DNA of 64,000 nucleotides from Serratia ureilytica. Lineage in GTDB: Bacteria > Pseudomonadota > Gammaproteobacteria > Enterobacterales > Enterobacteriaceae. The stretch spans positions 124,001-188,000 of the forward strand of contig NZ_JABXOF010000006.1 in NCBI RefSeq assembly GCF_013375155.1. The letters are read 5' to 3'. Both the position numbers and the translations under genes were made by a program. The notes beneath the pieces are model-generated. The model was not told the DNA's origin. It did no database searches and worked only from the letters and a program-made list of their open reading frames with translations. Position 1 is the stretch's first letter, and each line of letters starts with the position of its first letter. Of the stretch, positions 8,670 through 16,967 are shown one piece after another.

Positions 8670-9056
8670 ATGTCACGTAACATCAGCACTGAACTCGCCC
8701 CGGCAGCCATTGGTCCTTACGTGCAGGGCGTTGATCTGGGCAGCATGATCATCACTTCCGGCCAGATCCCGGTCGATCCGAAAACCGGCGCCGTCGCCGA
8801 CGACGTCGCCGCTCAGGCGCGCCAGTCGCTGGAAAACGTCAAAGCGATCGTCGAAGCCGCCGGCCTGATCGTTGCCGACATCGTGAAAACCACCGTGTTC
8901 GTGAAAGACCTGAACGACTTCGCCACCGTCAACGCCGCGTACGAAGCCTTCTTCACCGAGCACAGCGCGCCGTTCCCGGCCCGTTCCTGCGTGGAAGTGG
9001 CGCGTCTGCCGAAAGACGTGAAGATCGAAATCGAAGCCATCGCCGTGCGTCGTTAA
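8670..9056 (+). CDS. ridA: 2-iminobutanoate/2-iminopropanoate deaminase RidA
   Basis: RidA hydrolyses reactive enamine/imine intermediates made by PLP enzymes such as threonine dehydratase. The 128-residue protein has the Rid/YjgF family features: the N-terminal APAAIGPYVQGV, the conserved Arg in FPARSCVEVARLPKDVKIEIEAIA, and SGQIPVDP. It forms a cytoplasmic trimer in known members. AGGAG precedes ATG 8670. It lies between pyrI and mgtA, as in E. coli. Confidence 0.97.
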   Translation: MSRNISTELAPAAIGPYVQGVDLGSMIITSGQIPVDPKTGAVADDVAAQARQSLENVKAIVEAAGLIVADIVKTTVFVKDLNDFATVNAAYEAFFTEHSAPFPARSCVEVARLPKDVKIEIEAIAVRR

Positions 9057-9075
9057 TCGACGGTCACGCGCATCA

Positions 9076-9100
9076 CGGCCAGTGCAGACTGGCCGTTTTT
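9076..9100 (+). terminator. ridA Rho-independent terminator
   Basis: CGGCCAGT (9076-9083) and ACTGGCCG (9088-9095) form an 8-bp stem with a 4-nt loop followed by TTTTT. It ends 4 bp before the convergent gene at 9104. Confidence 0.92.
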
Positions 9101-9103
9101 ACA

Positions 9104-9370
9104 TTACTTGAATGCTGGGCGCCGACGGACACAACCCAGAGTTTCCGCTGCTGGAGAGGATGAAGCGTTAACCTGTTTTACCGCCTGTTTTAAAACGGCG
9201 ATAACCTCTTCTCGCGAAGCCGTAATCGGTTTGCCGCGAGGCGTTATGCGGTCAATCTGTTCAGATGTATAGGTGTTCACTGCATCTACACCTTCCATGC
9301 CGAATTTATACACCTTCAGCTCATAAGAGGCAGGTTGTGTTACCTGACGTTTTGTTGACTTTATCACCAT
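9104..9370 (-). CDS. Unrecognised 88-residue protein
   Basis: I do not recognise this family. ATG 9370 is chosen because a perfect AGGAGG sits 6 nt upstream of it; a longer frame from 9415 has no such site. The product begins MVIKSTKRQVTQPASYELKVY, is basic at the N-terminus and has a predicted amphipathic helix (SREEVIAVLKQAVKQVN) near residues 55-71 and an Arg/Lys-rich end. There is no signal peptide or membrane segment. It lies 62 bp downstream of the co-directional 192-residue gene and is probably cotranscribed with it. Base composition is visibly more AT-rich than pyrI or mgtA. It could be a partner or immunity/antitoxin-like protein; that is speculation. Confidence 0.7.
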   Translation of the reverse strand: MVIKSTKRQVTQPASYELKVYKFGMEGVDAVNTYTSEQIDRITPRGKPITASREEVIAVLKQAVKQVNASSSPAAETLGCVRRRPAFK

Positions 9371-9432
9371 GCGAACCTCCTGTGACCCCACCGGCATTTC
9401 GTCATTATTGCGCAAATTTCATCCACCTTCAA

Positions 9433-10011
9433 TTATGAGGCCGGCGGCAAAAAACCTTCCTGGAACCACAGGAAAAGCGCCTCAGCATCTCGATAAAGTA
9501 TCTGTTTGAGCCCCCCGGTGAGGTCAACAAATTGATGATAATTTATATAATAATCAGCCAACTCCGTATTAATCGGCGATATTAAACGCAAACCTGCGCA
9601 TGCCGTATCCACCATAAAGAGCACGGCGACATAGAGCGCAAAACGCAGCGTATTGCCATCAAGGCTCGAGTCTCTAATCCGAAAGTTTTGCAGCATCTCA
9701 ATATTTAACATCGCCAGTTGCTCGCCAGCCGCCGGACAAAATCGGCAGATACAGGCGCCTGCCGGCCGGTCATCGATGCCCTGTATCTTAAAACTAAACG
9801 TAAAACCGTCAGGATCGTCCAACGCGGCGCCATTCAACGCCCAGGGAATACGGCGCTCTTCAGGTTGTTGGCGAGCCAACGCAACGCACCACTCAAAATC
9901 TTCAGCCTTCATCATTTGCACCCGGACGCCATACCCGGCCTCAGCAAAGAGGTCATTGGTTGCAGCCAGTGCGCGTTCTCCAATCAATCGGACATTAAAA
10001 ACCTGCGGCAT
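9433..10011 (-). CDS. Unrecognised 192-residue protein, possibly GNAT-fold
   Basis: I cannot assign a function. ATG 10011 is preceded by AAAGGA; a TTG two codons earlier is less likely. The C-terminal half has a pattern reminiscent of GNAT acetyltransferases: a beta strand ACICRFCP, then LNIEMLQNF, SSLDGNTLRFALYVAVLFM and LRLISPINTELADYY. The canonical acetyl-CoA loop Q/RxxGxG/A is degenerate (SSLDGNT), so the fold is a guess and activity doubtful. The gene precedes the 88-residue gene in the same direction. Codon use is more AT-rich than the flanking conserved genes, which suggests acquisition between ridA and mgtA. Confidence 0.7.
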   Translation of the reverse strand: MPQVFNVRLIGERALAATNDLFAEAGYGVRVQMMKAEDFEWCVALARQQPEERRIPWALNGAALDDPDGFTFSFKIQGIDDRPAGACICRFCPAAGEQLAMLNIEMLQNFRIRDSSLDGNTLRFALYVAVLFMVDTACAGLRLISPINTELADYYINYHQFVDLTGGLKQILYRDAEALFLWFQEGFLPPAS

Positions 10012-10053
10012 TATCAATCCTTTGAATGCGTAAACCGTATTGAATGAACAAAT

Positions 10054-10078
10054 CGGGCTGGATTTTACAACCAGCCCG
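10054..10078 (-). terminator. Hairpin between hexosaminidase and the 192-residue gene
   Basis: CGGGCTGG (10054-10061) and CCAGCCCG (10071-10078) form a perfect 8-bp stem. On the minus strand it is followed by ATTTGTT, so it could terminate the hexosaminidase transcript before the downstream pair. Confidence 0.6.
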
Positions 10079-10152
10079 TCGTTTCTGCTCTTTCAACCAC
10101 ATCGCAATGTCGAGATATGGAATACGCCCCGCAGTTTATTCGCCACCTCTCC

Positions 10153-12546
10153 TTACGGAGCCGTTTGTAACCCCCGCAGCAACGCCTCCAGCGGGTACAC
10201 CGCCGCAATCACCACTTCGTCGCGCGTCTGCGCCGCCGCATCCAGCCGGCGCTGCGCTTGTTCTGCCTCTGCTCGGCTCAGCGGTTTATCCTGCTGATAG
10301 CGCTCCAGCAGCGTTAACCCCAATGCGGCCAGGGCATCGACGTCCTGCGCCACCGGCGCCAGCTCCCGCAGCGTGCGGTTGCCCGCGATCGCCGTCTGCA
10401 GCGCCGCGCCGTTCGCCTGCCAGCGCTGCAACCGTTCGCGCAGCGCCTGCGCCGTCGCCTTATCGCGCTTATCCTTCAGCAGAGCCGCGACCTGCGCATG
10501 CATGGCGTGCACCGCCTCGCTCTCCGGCGGCAGCGCATCGGCAAAGCGGTTCAGCGGTTCGAACTGATGATAGTTGCCGGCCTGGAACTTCAGGTGCTGG
10601 CGGGTGTAATACTGCGCCGGTTCCACCGCCTCGGCCAGGATCTGCAGCGGCATGATCTGCACGCTGTTGCTCAGCCGGGTGAATTCGCGCGCCGTTTCCG
10701 CGTGCTGCTGCAGGCCGACCGACACCACCGACCAGGCGTCGATCGCCGCCAGCCGCCGGTACATGTTGCTTTCGTCGATGACGTCCTGCGCCGACCACAG
10801 CCGCTCCGCCACCGCAAAGGCGCGCGGCCACAGCTTGAGATCGATCAGCGGCGCGCGCACGTTTTCCGCCCACAGCGCCGCTTCCCCGCCGAGGATCTTG
10901 GCCTGCCCCTTCTCATCCGGCACCACCGGCATCTTGCCCGCCGGCGCCGCCGCCAGTTTCTCGCCCTGGGTGGGGTAACGCACGTTGCCGACCAACGTAT
11001 AGCCGCTGAGCTTGTCCTGTTGCAGCGTAAACACCGGCCGCGTGTCGCCCATCCAGGTATCGACGCGGAACGTCACCTGCTGCGGCGTGCGCCAGACGAT
11101 ATCGTGCACCGCGCGGCGCGATTTGCCGTTGAAATCGATAAAGCCGCGCCAGCCCTGCTTGCCCTCGATCAGCGTGAAACTGCCCTCCACCGCGCTGCCC
11201 TTCAGGCGCGGCATGCTGAAACGCCAGCTTTGCGCCTGCTCGCCGGGTTGCACCGCCGTTTCGACCCCCAGCGTCTGCGGCAGAATTTCATTGCGGTAGT
11301 GATAGGCGATGCTTTGCGGCTGATCGAGATAGAAACCGGTGGAGAGAATGCCCTGATAGCCATCCTGCGCGCTGGCGCCCAGCGAGTCTTGCCCCTGCCA
11401 GGACTGAATGACGATCGAACGCGGCAGCGACGGATGATAGATCTCGTCCCAGCCGACCATCTGCCGCTGGTGCTTCTCGAGAACCTTTTCCAGCTTCTGG
11501 TTGAAGTAGGCCTGCAGCGCATGGGTATCCGCCAGCCCGTTCTGCTGCATAAACGCCTGAATCGACGGCGACGCCCGCCACTGGCTGGCGTCCACTTCGT
11601 CGCCGCCGATGTGCAGATAAGGATCGGGGAAGATCGCCGCCAGCTCGCCAACGATCGTATCGACAAACTGATACACCTCGTCGCGGGTCGGATCGAGCGT
11701 CGGCTTATGCACGCCCCACTCGCGCTCCATGCGATACGGCCCCGGCGCGCTCATCAGGTCGGGATAGGCCACCGCGATGCTGGAGGCGTGCCCCGGCATG
11801 TCGATCTCCGGCACCACGCGAATGCCGCGCGCCGTGGCGTAAGCCACCACCTGCTGCATCTGCTCGCGGGTGTAGAACTGGCCGTCGCTGGCCTGCTGCT
11901 GCAATTTGGGGTAATGCTCGGAGGCGAAGCGCCAGCCCTGATCGTCGCTCAGGTGCCAGTGCAACACGTTGAGCTTGGCCGCCGCCATGCCGTCAAGCTG
12001 GCGCAAAATGTCCGGCAGCGGCAGGAAATGGCGCGCCGAATCCAGCAGCACGCCGCGCCACGGAAAACGCGGCACGTCGCGAATATCCACCAATGGCAGG
12101 AAAGTGTTTTGCCCATCGGTCTGCAGCAGTTGCAGCAGGGTCTCCATGCCGCGCAGCGCGCCAAAGCGGGTGTTGGCGGTCAGCGTGGCGCCCTGCGGCG
12201 TGACCGCCAGCCGGTAACTCTCATCGCTGCCCGGCAGCGGCTGCGCCGCCACCCGATCCTTGATCACCACCTTGATCGCCGCGCCGTTTGCTTCTTCCCT
12301 CGGCGCCAGCGTCCAGCCGGTCTGCAACTCGATGCGCTGGCGCCAGCGCGGCAGCGCGTCGCCCAAATCATCGCCCTGGAGGCTTAACGACAGCCGGTGA
12401 TCCAAAATCAGTTTGCCCGCCGGTTGCGTCACTTCCACCTGCTGCGGCCAGGGCATCAGCGGCAAATCACCCGCCGGCTGCGCCAGCGCGCCGCAAGAAA
12501 ACCATAACGATGAAGCCAGTAGCGTATAACGGAAAGGTCTGTGCAT
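10153..12546 (-). CDS. Glycoside hydrolase family 20 beta-N-acetylhexosaminidase
   Basis: The enzyme removes terminal beta-linked GlcNAc/GalNAc, for example from chitobiose, by substrate-assisted catalysis. The catalytic Asp-Glu pair is in LHIGGDEVDASQW at about residue 315. The N-terminal non-catalytic GH20b domain is followed by the TIM barrel (RGVLLDSARHFLPL, LHWHLSDDQGWRF, VVPEIDMPGHASS). A signal peptide (MHRPFRYTLLASSLWFSCGALA) indicates export to the periplasm or beyond. Length is 797 residues. ATG 12546 has GAGGAA 7 nt upstream; the open frame extends further but without similarity. Serratia chitinolysis uses such enzymes, but this protein is shorter than the classical 885-residue chitobiase, so it is probably a second GH20 enzyme. 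It is not part of the E. coli backbone order here. Confidence 0.93.
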   Translation of the reverse strand: MHRPFRYTLLASSLWFSCGALAQPAGDLPLMPWPQQVEVTQPAGKLILDHRLSLSLQGDDLGDALPRWRQRIELQTGWTLAPREEANGAAIKVVIKDRVAAQPLPGSDESYRLAVTPQGATLTANTRFGALRGMETLLQLLQTDGQNTFLPLVDIRDVPRFPWRGVLLDSARHFLPLPDILRQLDGMAAAKLNVLHWHLSDDQGWRFASEHYPKLQQQASDGQFYTREQMQQVVAYATARGIRVVPEIDMPGHASSIAVAYPDLMSAPGPYRMEREWGVHKPTLDPTRDEVYQFVDTIVGELAAIFPDPYLHIGGDEVDASQWRASPSIQAFMQQNGLADTHALQAYFNQKLEKVLEKHQRQMVGWDEIYHPSLPRSIVIQSWQGQDSLGASAQDGYQGILSTGFYLDQPQSIAYHYRNEILPQTLGVETAVQPGEQAQSWRFSMPRLKGSAVEGSFTLIEGKQGWRGFIDFNGKSRRAVHDIVWRTPQQVTFRVDTWMGDTRPVFTLQQDKLSGYTLVGNVRYPTQGEKLAAAPAGKMPVVPDEKGQAKILGGEAALWAENVRAPLIDLKLWPRAFAVAERLWSAQDVIDESNMYRRLAAIDAWSVVSVGLQQHAETAREFTRLSNSVQIMPLQILAEAVEPAQYYTRQHLKFQAGNYHQFEPLNRFADALPPESEAVHAMHAQVAALLKDKRDKATAQALRERLQRWQANGAALQTAIAGNRTLRELAPVAQDVDALAALGLTLLERYQQDKPLSRAEAEQAQRRLDAAAQTRDEVVIAAVYPLEALLRGLQTAP

Positions 12547-12757
12547 CGGAAATTCCTCAGAGGAAAAAAACAAAATATCCCCAATGAATTTCAAACCACC
12601 GCTAGACGATAAACAACAACGCGTTGGTTTGAAAGGCGCAGGGGAAAACAGCCAACGCTGTAGATAAAGACTTAGCACAGAACAGATGTCCAACCGTTGC
12701 GGTGAAAAAGCGGACGGGATCACAGTTGCCCCCTCCCGGCCGGAGGGGGCGAACGGG

Positions 12758-15466
12758 TTATTGCCAGCCGTAGCGGCGCACGAACCAGCCTTTCACGCAC
12801 TGGGTCAGCACCATGTAACCGGCGAGGATCAGCACCAGCCACGGGAAGTAACCGAGCGGCAGCGCCTGCAGCTGCAGGAAGCCAGCCAGCGGCGAGAACA
12901 CCAGGCCGATGCCGGTGGCGATCACCGCCAGCGTCATGATGCACAGCGGCCAGGACGGGCGGCTCTGGATAAACGGAATTTTGCGCGTGCGGATCATGTG
13001 CACGATCAGCGTCTGAGACAGCAGCCCTTCCACGAACCAGCCGGACTGGAACAGCGTCTGCATTTCCGGCGTGTTGGCCTTGAATACCCACCACATCAGG
13101 CTGAAGGTCAGCACGTCGAAGATCGAACTGATCGGCCCAAAGAACACCATAAACCGCCCCAAATCGGCAGAGTTCCAGCGCTGCGGCTGGGTGATCTGAT
13201 CGTCGTCGACATTATCGAACGGGATGGCGATCTGCGAGATGTCGTACATCAGGTTCTGAATCAACAGGTGCAGCGGCAGCATCGGCAAAAACGGCAGGAA
13301 GGCGCTGGCGATCAGCACGCTGAACACGTTGCCGAAGTTGGAGCTGGCGGTCATCTTGATGTATTTCAGCATGTTGGCGAAGGTGCGGCGCCCTTCGATC
13401 ACCCCCTGCTCCAGCACCATCAGGCTTTTTTCCAGCAGGATGATGTCCGCCGCTTCCTTGGCGATGTCCACCGCCGAATCGACGGAGATGCCGATATCGG
13501 CCGCGCGCAGCGCCGGCGCGTCATTGATGCCGTCGCCCATAAAGCCCACCACGTGCCCCTGGCGGCGCAGCAGTTTGACGATGCGCTCCTTGTGCAGCGG
13601 CGTCAGCTTGGCGAACACCGTGGTGCGCGCCGCCGCCTGCGCCAGCTGCTCGTCGTCCATCTGCTCGATCTCGCTGCCGCGCAGCAGATGATCGGCCTCG
13701 AGCCCGACGTCCCGGCACACTTTGGCGGCCACCAGCTCGTTGTCGCCGGTGAGGATCTTCACCGTGACGCCGTTCTGTTTCAGCGCCGCCAGCGCCGGCG
13801 CGGTGCTTTCCTTCGGTGGATCGAGGAAGGCGACGTAGCCTTCGAGGATCAGATCCGACTCGTCCGCCACGCCGTATTCATGGGTTTGCGCCGGCAGGAT
13901 CTTGTTGGCCACCGCCACCACCCGCAGCCCCTGCTGGTTGAGATCGTCGGTGATGCGGCGGATCCTCGCCAGCAGCGCCTCGCTCAGCGGGATCACCTCG
14001 TCTTCGTGGCGCACGTGGCTGCAAATCGCCAGCATCTCTTCCAGCGCGCCCTTGCACACCAGCTCGTGATACTCGTTGTCTTTGGCCACCACCACCGACA
14101 TGCGGCGGCGCACGAAGTCGAACGGGATCTCATCCACCTTGCGGTAGTTTTGCAGCGCCTGCGGCTGCTGATTTTGCTCCGCGCAGCTCAGCACCGCCAC
14201 GTCGAGCAGGTTTTTCAGCCCGGTCTGGTAGAAGCTGTTCAGCCAGGCGTAGCGCAGCACCCGCTCGCTGCTGGCGCCGAACACGTCGGTATGGCGCTCC
14301 AGCACGATCTTGTCCTGGGTCAGAGTGCCGGTCTTGTCGGTGCACAGAATGTCCATCGCGCCGAAGTTCTGGATGGCGTCCAGCCGTTTGACGATCACCT
14401 TCTGGCGCGACAGCTTCACCGCCCCTTTGGCCAGCGTCGAGGTGACGATCATCGGCAGCATCTCCGGCGTCAGCCCGACCGCCACCGACAGCGCGAACAG
14501 CGCCGCCTCCCACCAGTCGCCCTTGGTGTAGCCGTTGATCAGCAGCACGATCGGCGTCATCACCAGCATAAAACGGATCAGCAGCCAGCTGACCTTGCTG
14601 ATGCCGCTCTGGAAGGCGTTCGGCTGCTCATCCTGGCTGGTGACGCGCTGCGCCAGCTGGCCGAAATAGGTGCCGCCGCCGGTGCCGATCACCATCGCCA
14701 GCGCGGTACCGCTGACCACGTTGGTGCCCATGAAGCACAGGTTCGGGCAGTCGAGCGGATCGGCCGCCGACAATTGCGGCGCGGCGGATTTTTCCACCGG
14801 CAGCGATTCGCCGGTCAGCGCCGCCTGGCTGATGAACAGATCCTTAGCCGACAGCACGCGCAGATCCGCCGGGATCATGTCGCCGGCCGCCAGCTTGATG
14901 ATGTCGCCCGGCACCAGCTGCGCGATCGGCAGCTCCACGTGCTCACTCTTGCCGGTGAGCGCATCGCTGCGGATCACCGTGGCGGTGTTGCTCACCATGG
15001 CCTTCAGCGCGTCGGCCGCCCGGTTGGATCGCGCCTCCTGGATGAAATTCAGCAGCGTGGAGATCAGCACCATCAGCGCGATCACCAAGGCGCCGGTCAG
15101 ATCCTCGGTGGCGTAAGAGATCATGCCGAGCGCGGTCAGCAGCAGGTTGAACGGGTTGCGGTAGCAGTGCCAGAGGTGTTGCCACCAGGCCTCTTTCTGC
15201 TGATCGTCGATGACGTTCTCGCCGCAGCGCTGGCGCACCTGTTCCGCCTCATGGGCGGTGATGCCTTCCGGATGGCTGTGAAAACGCTCAAAGAGTTGCA
15301 TCGTTTCTGCGGCGGCGCATTCCAGCCGCTGCTGCGCCAGGCCGGCCGGCATGTCGCGCGCAGCGCCGCCGACGCTGTCCAGCAGGCTGTCGCGGCGCAC
15401 CAAACGGCGCGGGAGGCCGCGGGCGAACAGGCCCAGCAGCTGACGGGGGAGTTTTTTCAGTTTCAT
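12758..15466 (-). CDS. mgtA: Magnesium-importing P-type ATPase
   Basis: MgtA imports Mg2+ across the inner membrane at the cost of ATP. The P-type signature DKTGTLTQD with its phosphorylated Asp, the TGES actuator loop, KGALEEM nucleotide-binding segment and GDGINDAPALR hinge are all present, with about ten membrane segments. Length is 902 residues. ATG 15466 follows GAGG by 9 nt; the GTG three codons earlier would lie directly on that site. The gene is preceded by a structured leader with the mgtL peptide and lies next to treR, as in E. coli. Mg2+ and PhoP control is expected from the family; I did not find a convincing PhoP box. Confidence 0.97.
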   Translation of the reverse strand: MKLKKLPRQLLGLFARGLPRRLVRRDSLLDSVGGAARDMPAGLAQQRLECAAAETMQLFERFHSHPEGITAHEAEQVRQRCGENVIDDQQKEAWWQHLWHCYRNPFNLLLTALGMISYATEDLTGALVIALMVLISTLLNFIQEARSNRAADALKAMVSNTATVIRSDALTGKSEHVELPIAQLVPGDIIKLAAGDMIPADLRVLSAKDLFISQAALTGESLPVEKSAAPQLSAADPLDCPNLCFMGTNVVSGTALAMVIGTGGGTYFGQLAQRVTSQDEQPNAFQSGISKVSWLLIRFMLVMTPIVLLINGYTKGDWWEAALFALSVAVGLTPEMLPMIVTSTLAKGAVKLSRQKVIVKRLDAIQNFGAMDILCTDKTGTLTQDKIVLERHTDVFGASSERVLRYAWLNSFYQTGLKNLLDVAVLSCAEQNQQPQALQNYRKVDEIPFDFVRRRMSVVVAKDNEYHELVCKGALEEMLAICSHVRHEDEVIPLSEALLARIRRITDDLNQQGLRVVAVANKILPAQTHEYGVADESDLILEGYVAFLDPPKESTAPALAALKQNGVTVKILTGDNELVAAKVCRDVGLEADHLLRGSEIEQMDDEQLAQAAARTTVFAKLTPLHKERIVKLLRRQGHVVGFMGDGINDAPALRAADIGISVDSAVDIAKEAADIILLEKSLMVLEQGVIEGRRTFANMLKYIKMTASSNFGNVFSVLIASAFLPFLPMLPLHLLIQNLMYDISQIAIPFDNVDDDQITQPQRWNSADLGRFMVFFGPISSIFDVLTFSLMWWVFKANTPEMQTLFQSGWFVEGLLSQTLIVHMIRTRKIPFIQSRPSWPLCIMTLAVIATGIGLVFSPLAGFLQLQALPLGYFPWLVLILAGYMVLTQCVKGWFVRRYGWQ

Positions 15467-15760
15467 GGTTCGCACCTCGTCGCCCGGTGCCTCACGGCAG
15501 CGGGTAAACGGGGATCGTCATCGGCCGGGCGAATGGCGGGTGCGCCAAAAAGCCTCTGCCAACGCAGATCCTTATTCTTTTTTTCAGCAGCAGGAGCGAA
15601 CGACGAAGCGCGCGCTACCGGTTACCGTGATGTACTTCACCGGTAAAACAGCAGCGCCAGGCGGAGAGGTTTTACCGGAGAACCGAGTGAGTGTCTAAAG
15701 CAGTCGGGTCGGGGTCCATATGGGGAATAACCTCCGGTAAAGGGAAAAACAGAGCGGCAG
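15467..15760 (-). promoter_or_regulatory. mgtA leader RNA with mutually exclusive helices
   Basis: Three segments of the minus-strand transcript compete for pairing. Segment A, TTTACCGGAG (plus 15732-15741), contains the GGAG of the mgtL ribosome-binding site. Segment B, CTCCGGTAAAAC (plus 15669-15680), contains the last codons and stop of mgtL. Segment C, GTTTTACCGG (plus 15640-15649), lies downstream. B is perfectly complementary over 10 bp to A and over 10 bp to C, so A:B and B:C cannot coexist. Further hairpin-forming ACCGGT repeats lie at 15617-15643. This is the logic of the Salmonella mgtA leader, in which mgtL translation selects between structures that permit or stop elongation. Confidence 0.82.
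15672..15719 (-). CDS. mgtL: mgtA leader peptide MgtL
   Basis: A 15-codon frame, MDPDPTALDTHSVLR, starts 11 nt after GGAGG and 253 nt before mgtA. It keeps the MxPDPTxL beginning of Salmonella/E. coli MgtL (MEPDPTPL) and then diverges. Known MgtL senses low Mg2+ or low proline through ribosome behaviour on its acidic/proline-rich start; the alternating Asp-Pro tract is exactly what is kept here. The frame ends inside segment B of the leader, so its translation can dictate which helix forms. Confidence 0.88.
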   Translation of the reverse strand: MDPDPTALDTHSVLR

Positions 15761-15890
15761 GAGCGGCCGTTCATCGCAATGTCACAATCCCGTTTTGCAT
15801 CAAGATCCGCGTCGGAAAATGAGCTATGCTGACGGGCATTGTTTTACAGGCCTTTATGTTACGCCTGTCCACCTCAACGAAAAGTAAACC

Positions 15891-16838
15891 ATGCAAAACC
15901 GGCTGACCATCAAGGACATCGCGCGCCTGAGCGGCGTAGGCAAATCCACCGTCTCACGCGTGCTGAATAATGAAGGCAGCGTGAGCCCGCAAACCCGTGA
16001 ACGGGTGGAAGCGGTGATCCGTCAGCAAGGGTTTACGCCCTCCAAGTCGGCGCGCGCCATGCGCGGCCAAAGCGACAAAGTGGTGGGCATCATCGTTTCC
16101 CGTCTCGACTCGCCGTCGGAAAACCAGGCGGTGCGCACCATGCTGCCGCTGCTGTATCAGCAAGGCTTCGATCCGATCGTGATGGAGAGCCAGTTCGAAA
16201 CCCGCCTGGTGCAGGAGCACCTGCACGTACTGCATCAGCGCAACGTCGACGGCGTGATCCTGTTCGGCTTCACCGGCCTGACCGCGGCGATGCTCAAGCC
16301 GTGGCAGGAAAAAATGGTGGTGATGGTGCGCGAATACGACGGCTTCTCGTCCGTCTGCTACGACGACGCCGGCGCGGTGAACCTGTTGATGGATCGCCTG
16401 TATCAGCAAGGGCATCGGCATATCGGCTATCTGGGGGTGCAGCTCAGCGACGCCACCACCGGCCAGCGCCGCTATCAGGCCTATCTCGACGCCTGTGAAC
16501 GCCTCACGCTCACGCCGCGCGCCACGCTGGGCGAACTGAGCTACCAGAGCGGTTTCCAGCACGCCGCCGAAGTGATTGACGCGCACACCAGCGCGCTGAT
16601 TTGCGCCTCCGACAGCATCGCCCTGGGGGCGATCAAATACCTGCAACAACAGCCGACGCGCGCCATCCAGGTATGCGCCATCGGCAACACCCCGCTGCTC
16701 AGCTTCCTGTTCCCCGACACCCTGTCGGTGGAGTTCGGCTACGGCAGCGCCGGCCTGCTGGCCGCGCAGCAGCTGCTGGCGCAGCTCAGCGGCGAACAGG
16801 GGATCCGCCGCCTGGTGGTGCCCAGCAAACTTTCCTGA
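15891..16838 (+). CDS. treR: Trehalose operon repressor, LacI family
   Basis: TreR represses treBC; trehalose-6-phosphate is the inducer in E. coli. The N-terminal LacI helix-turn-helix is clear (LTIKDIARLSGVGKSTVSRV, residues 5-24) with the hinge helix SKSARAMRGQ, followed by a periplasmic-binding-protein-like sensor domain. Length is 315 residues and the N-terminus matches E. coli TreR from residue 1. It is divergent from mgtA; the 424 bp between the mgtA and treR starts hold the mgtA leader and both promoters. Confidence 0.96.
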   Translation: MQNRLTIKDIARLSGVGKSTVSRVLNNEGSVSPQTRERVEAVIRQQGFTPSKSARAMRGQSDKVVGIIVSRLDSPSENQAVRTMLPLLYQQGFDPIVMESQFETRLVQEHLHVLHQRNVDGVILFGFTGLTAAMLKPWQEKMVVMVREYDGFSSVCYDDAGAVNLLMDRLYQQGHRHIGYLGVQLSDATTGQRRYQAYLDACERLTLTPRATLGELSYQSGFQHAAEVIDAHTSALICASDSIALGAIKYLQQQPTRAIQVCAIGNTPLLSFLFPDTLSVEFGYGSAGLLAAQQLLAQLSGEQGIRRLVVPSKLS

Positions 16839-16885
16839 TCGGAAGTTGACCATTTTTCGTCATTTTGTGATCCTCGCCCCAAACC

Positions 16886-16897
16886 GGGAACGTTCCC
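16886..16897 (+). promoter_or_regulatory. Candidate TreR operator upstream of treB
   Basis: GGGAACGTTCCC is a perfect 12-bp palindrome 70 bp upstream of treB and 48 bp after treR. Its form suits a LacI-family dimer, and its place between treR and treB makes TreR the natural ligand. A TGTGA half-site (16865-16869) just upstream could belong to a CRP site but lacks a good second half. Confidence 0.75.
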
Positions 16898-16967
16898 ATT
16901 TCATTCAAAATGCCGAGTGGCTAAGCTTTGATCATTACTCAGTCAACACCTCTGCAGGTATCCCATA

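Noticed and set aside
15555-15590. Terminator-like TCTGC/GCAGA followed by GGCTTTTTGG in the mgtA leader
   Set aside because: The stem is only 5 bp and the T-run is interrupted; too weak to call as an intrinsic terminator without structure probing.
12686-15646. A 986-codon open frame on the plus strand opposite mgtA
   Set aside because: It mirrors a clear P-type ATPase gene and its translation is Arg/His/Gln-rich low-complexity, typical of the antisense of high-GC codon bias.
15885-15900. PhoP-box-like GGTTTT/GGTTTA on the minus strand upstream of mgtA
   Set aside because: The half-site period is 10 bp instead of 11, and the site overlaps the treR start about 170 bp before mgtL, so it is not convincing.
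16860-16885. CRP site upstream of treB
   Set aside because: Only one TGTGA half is present; the second half does not match.
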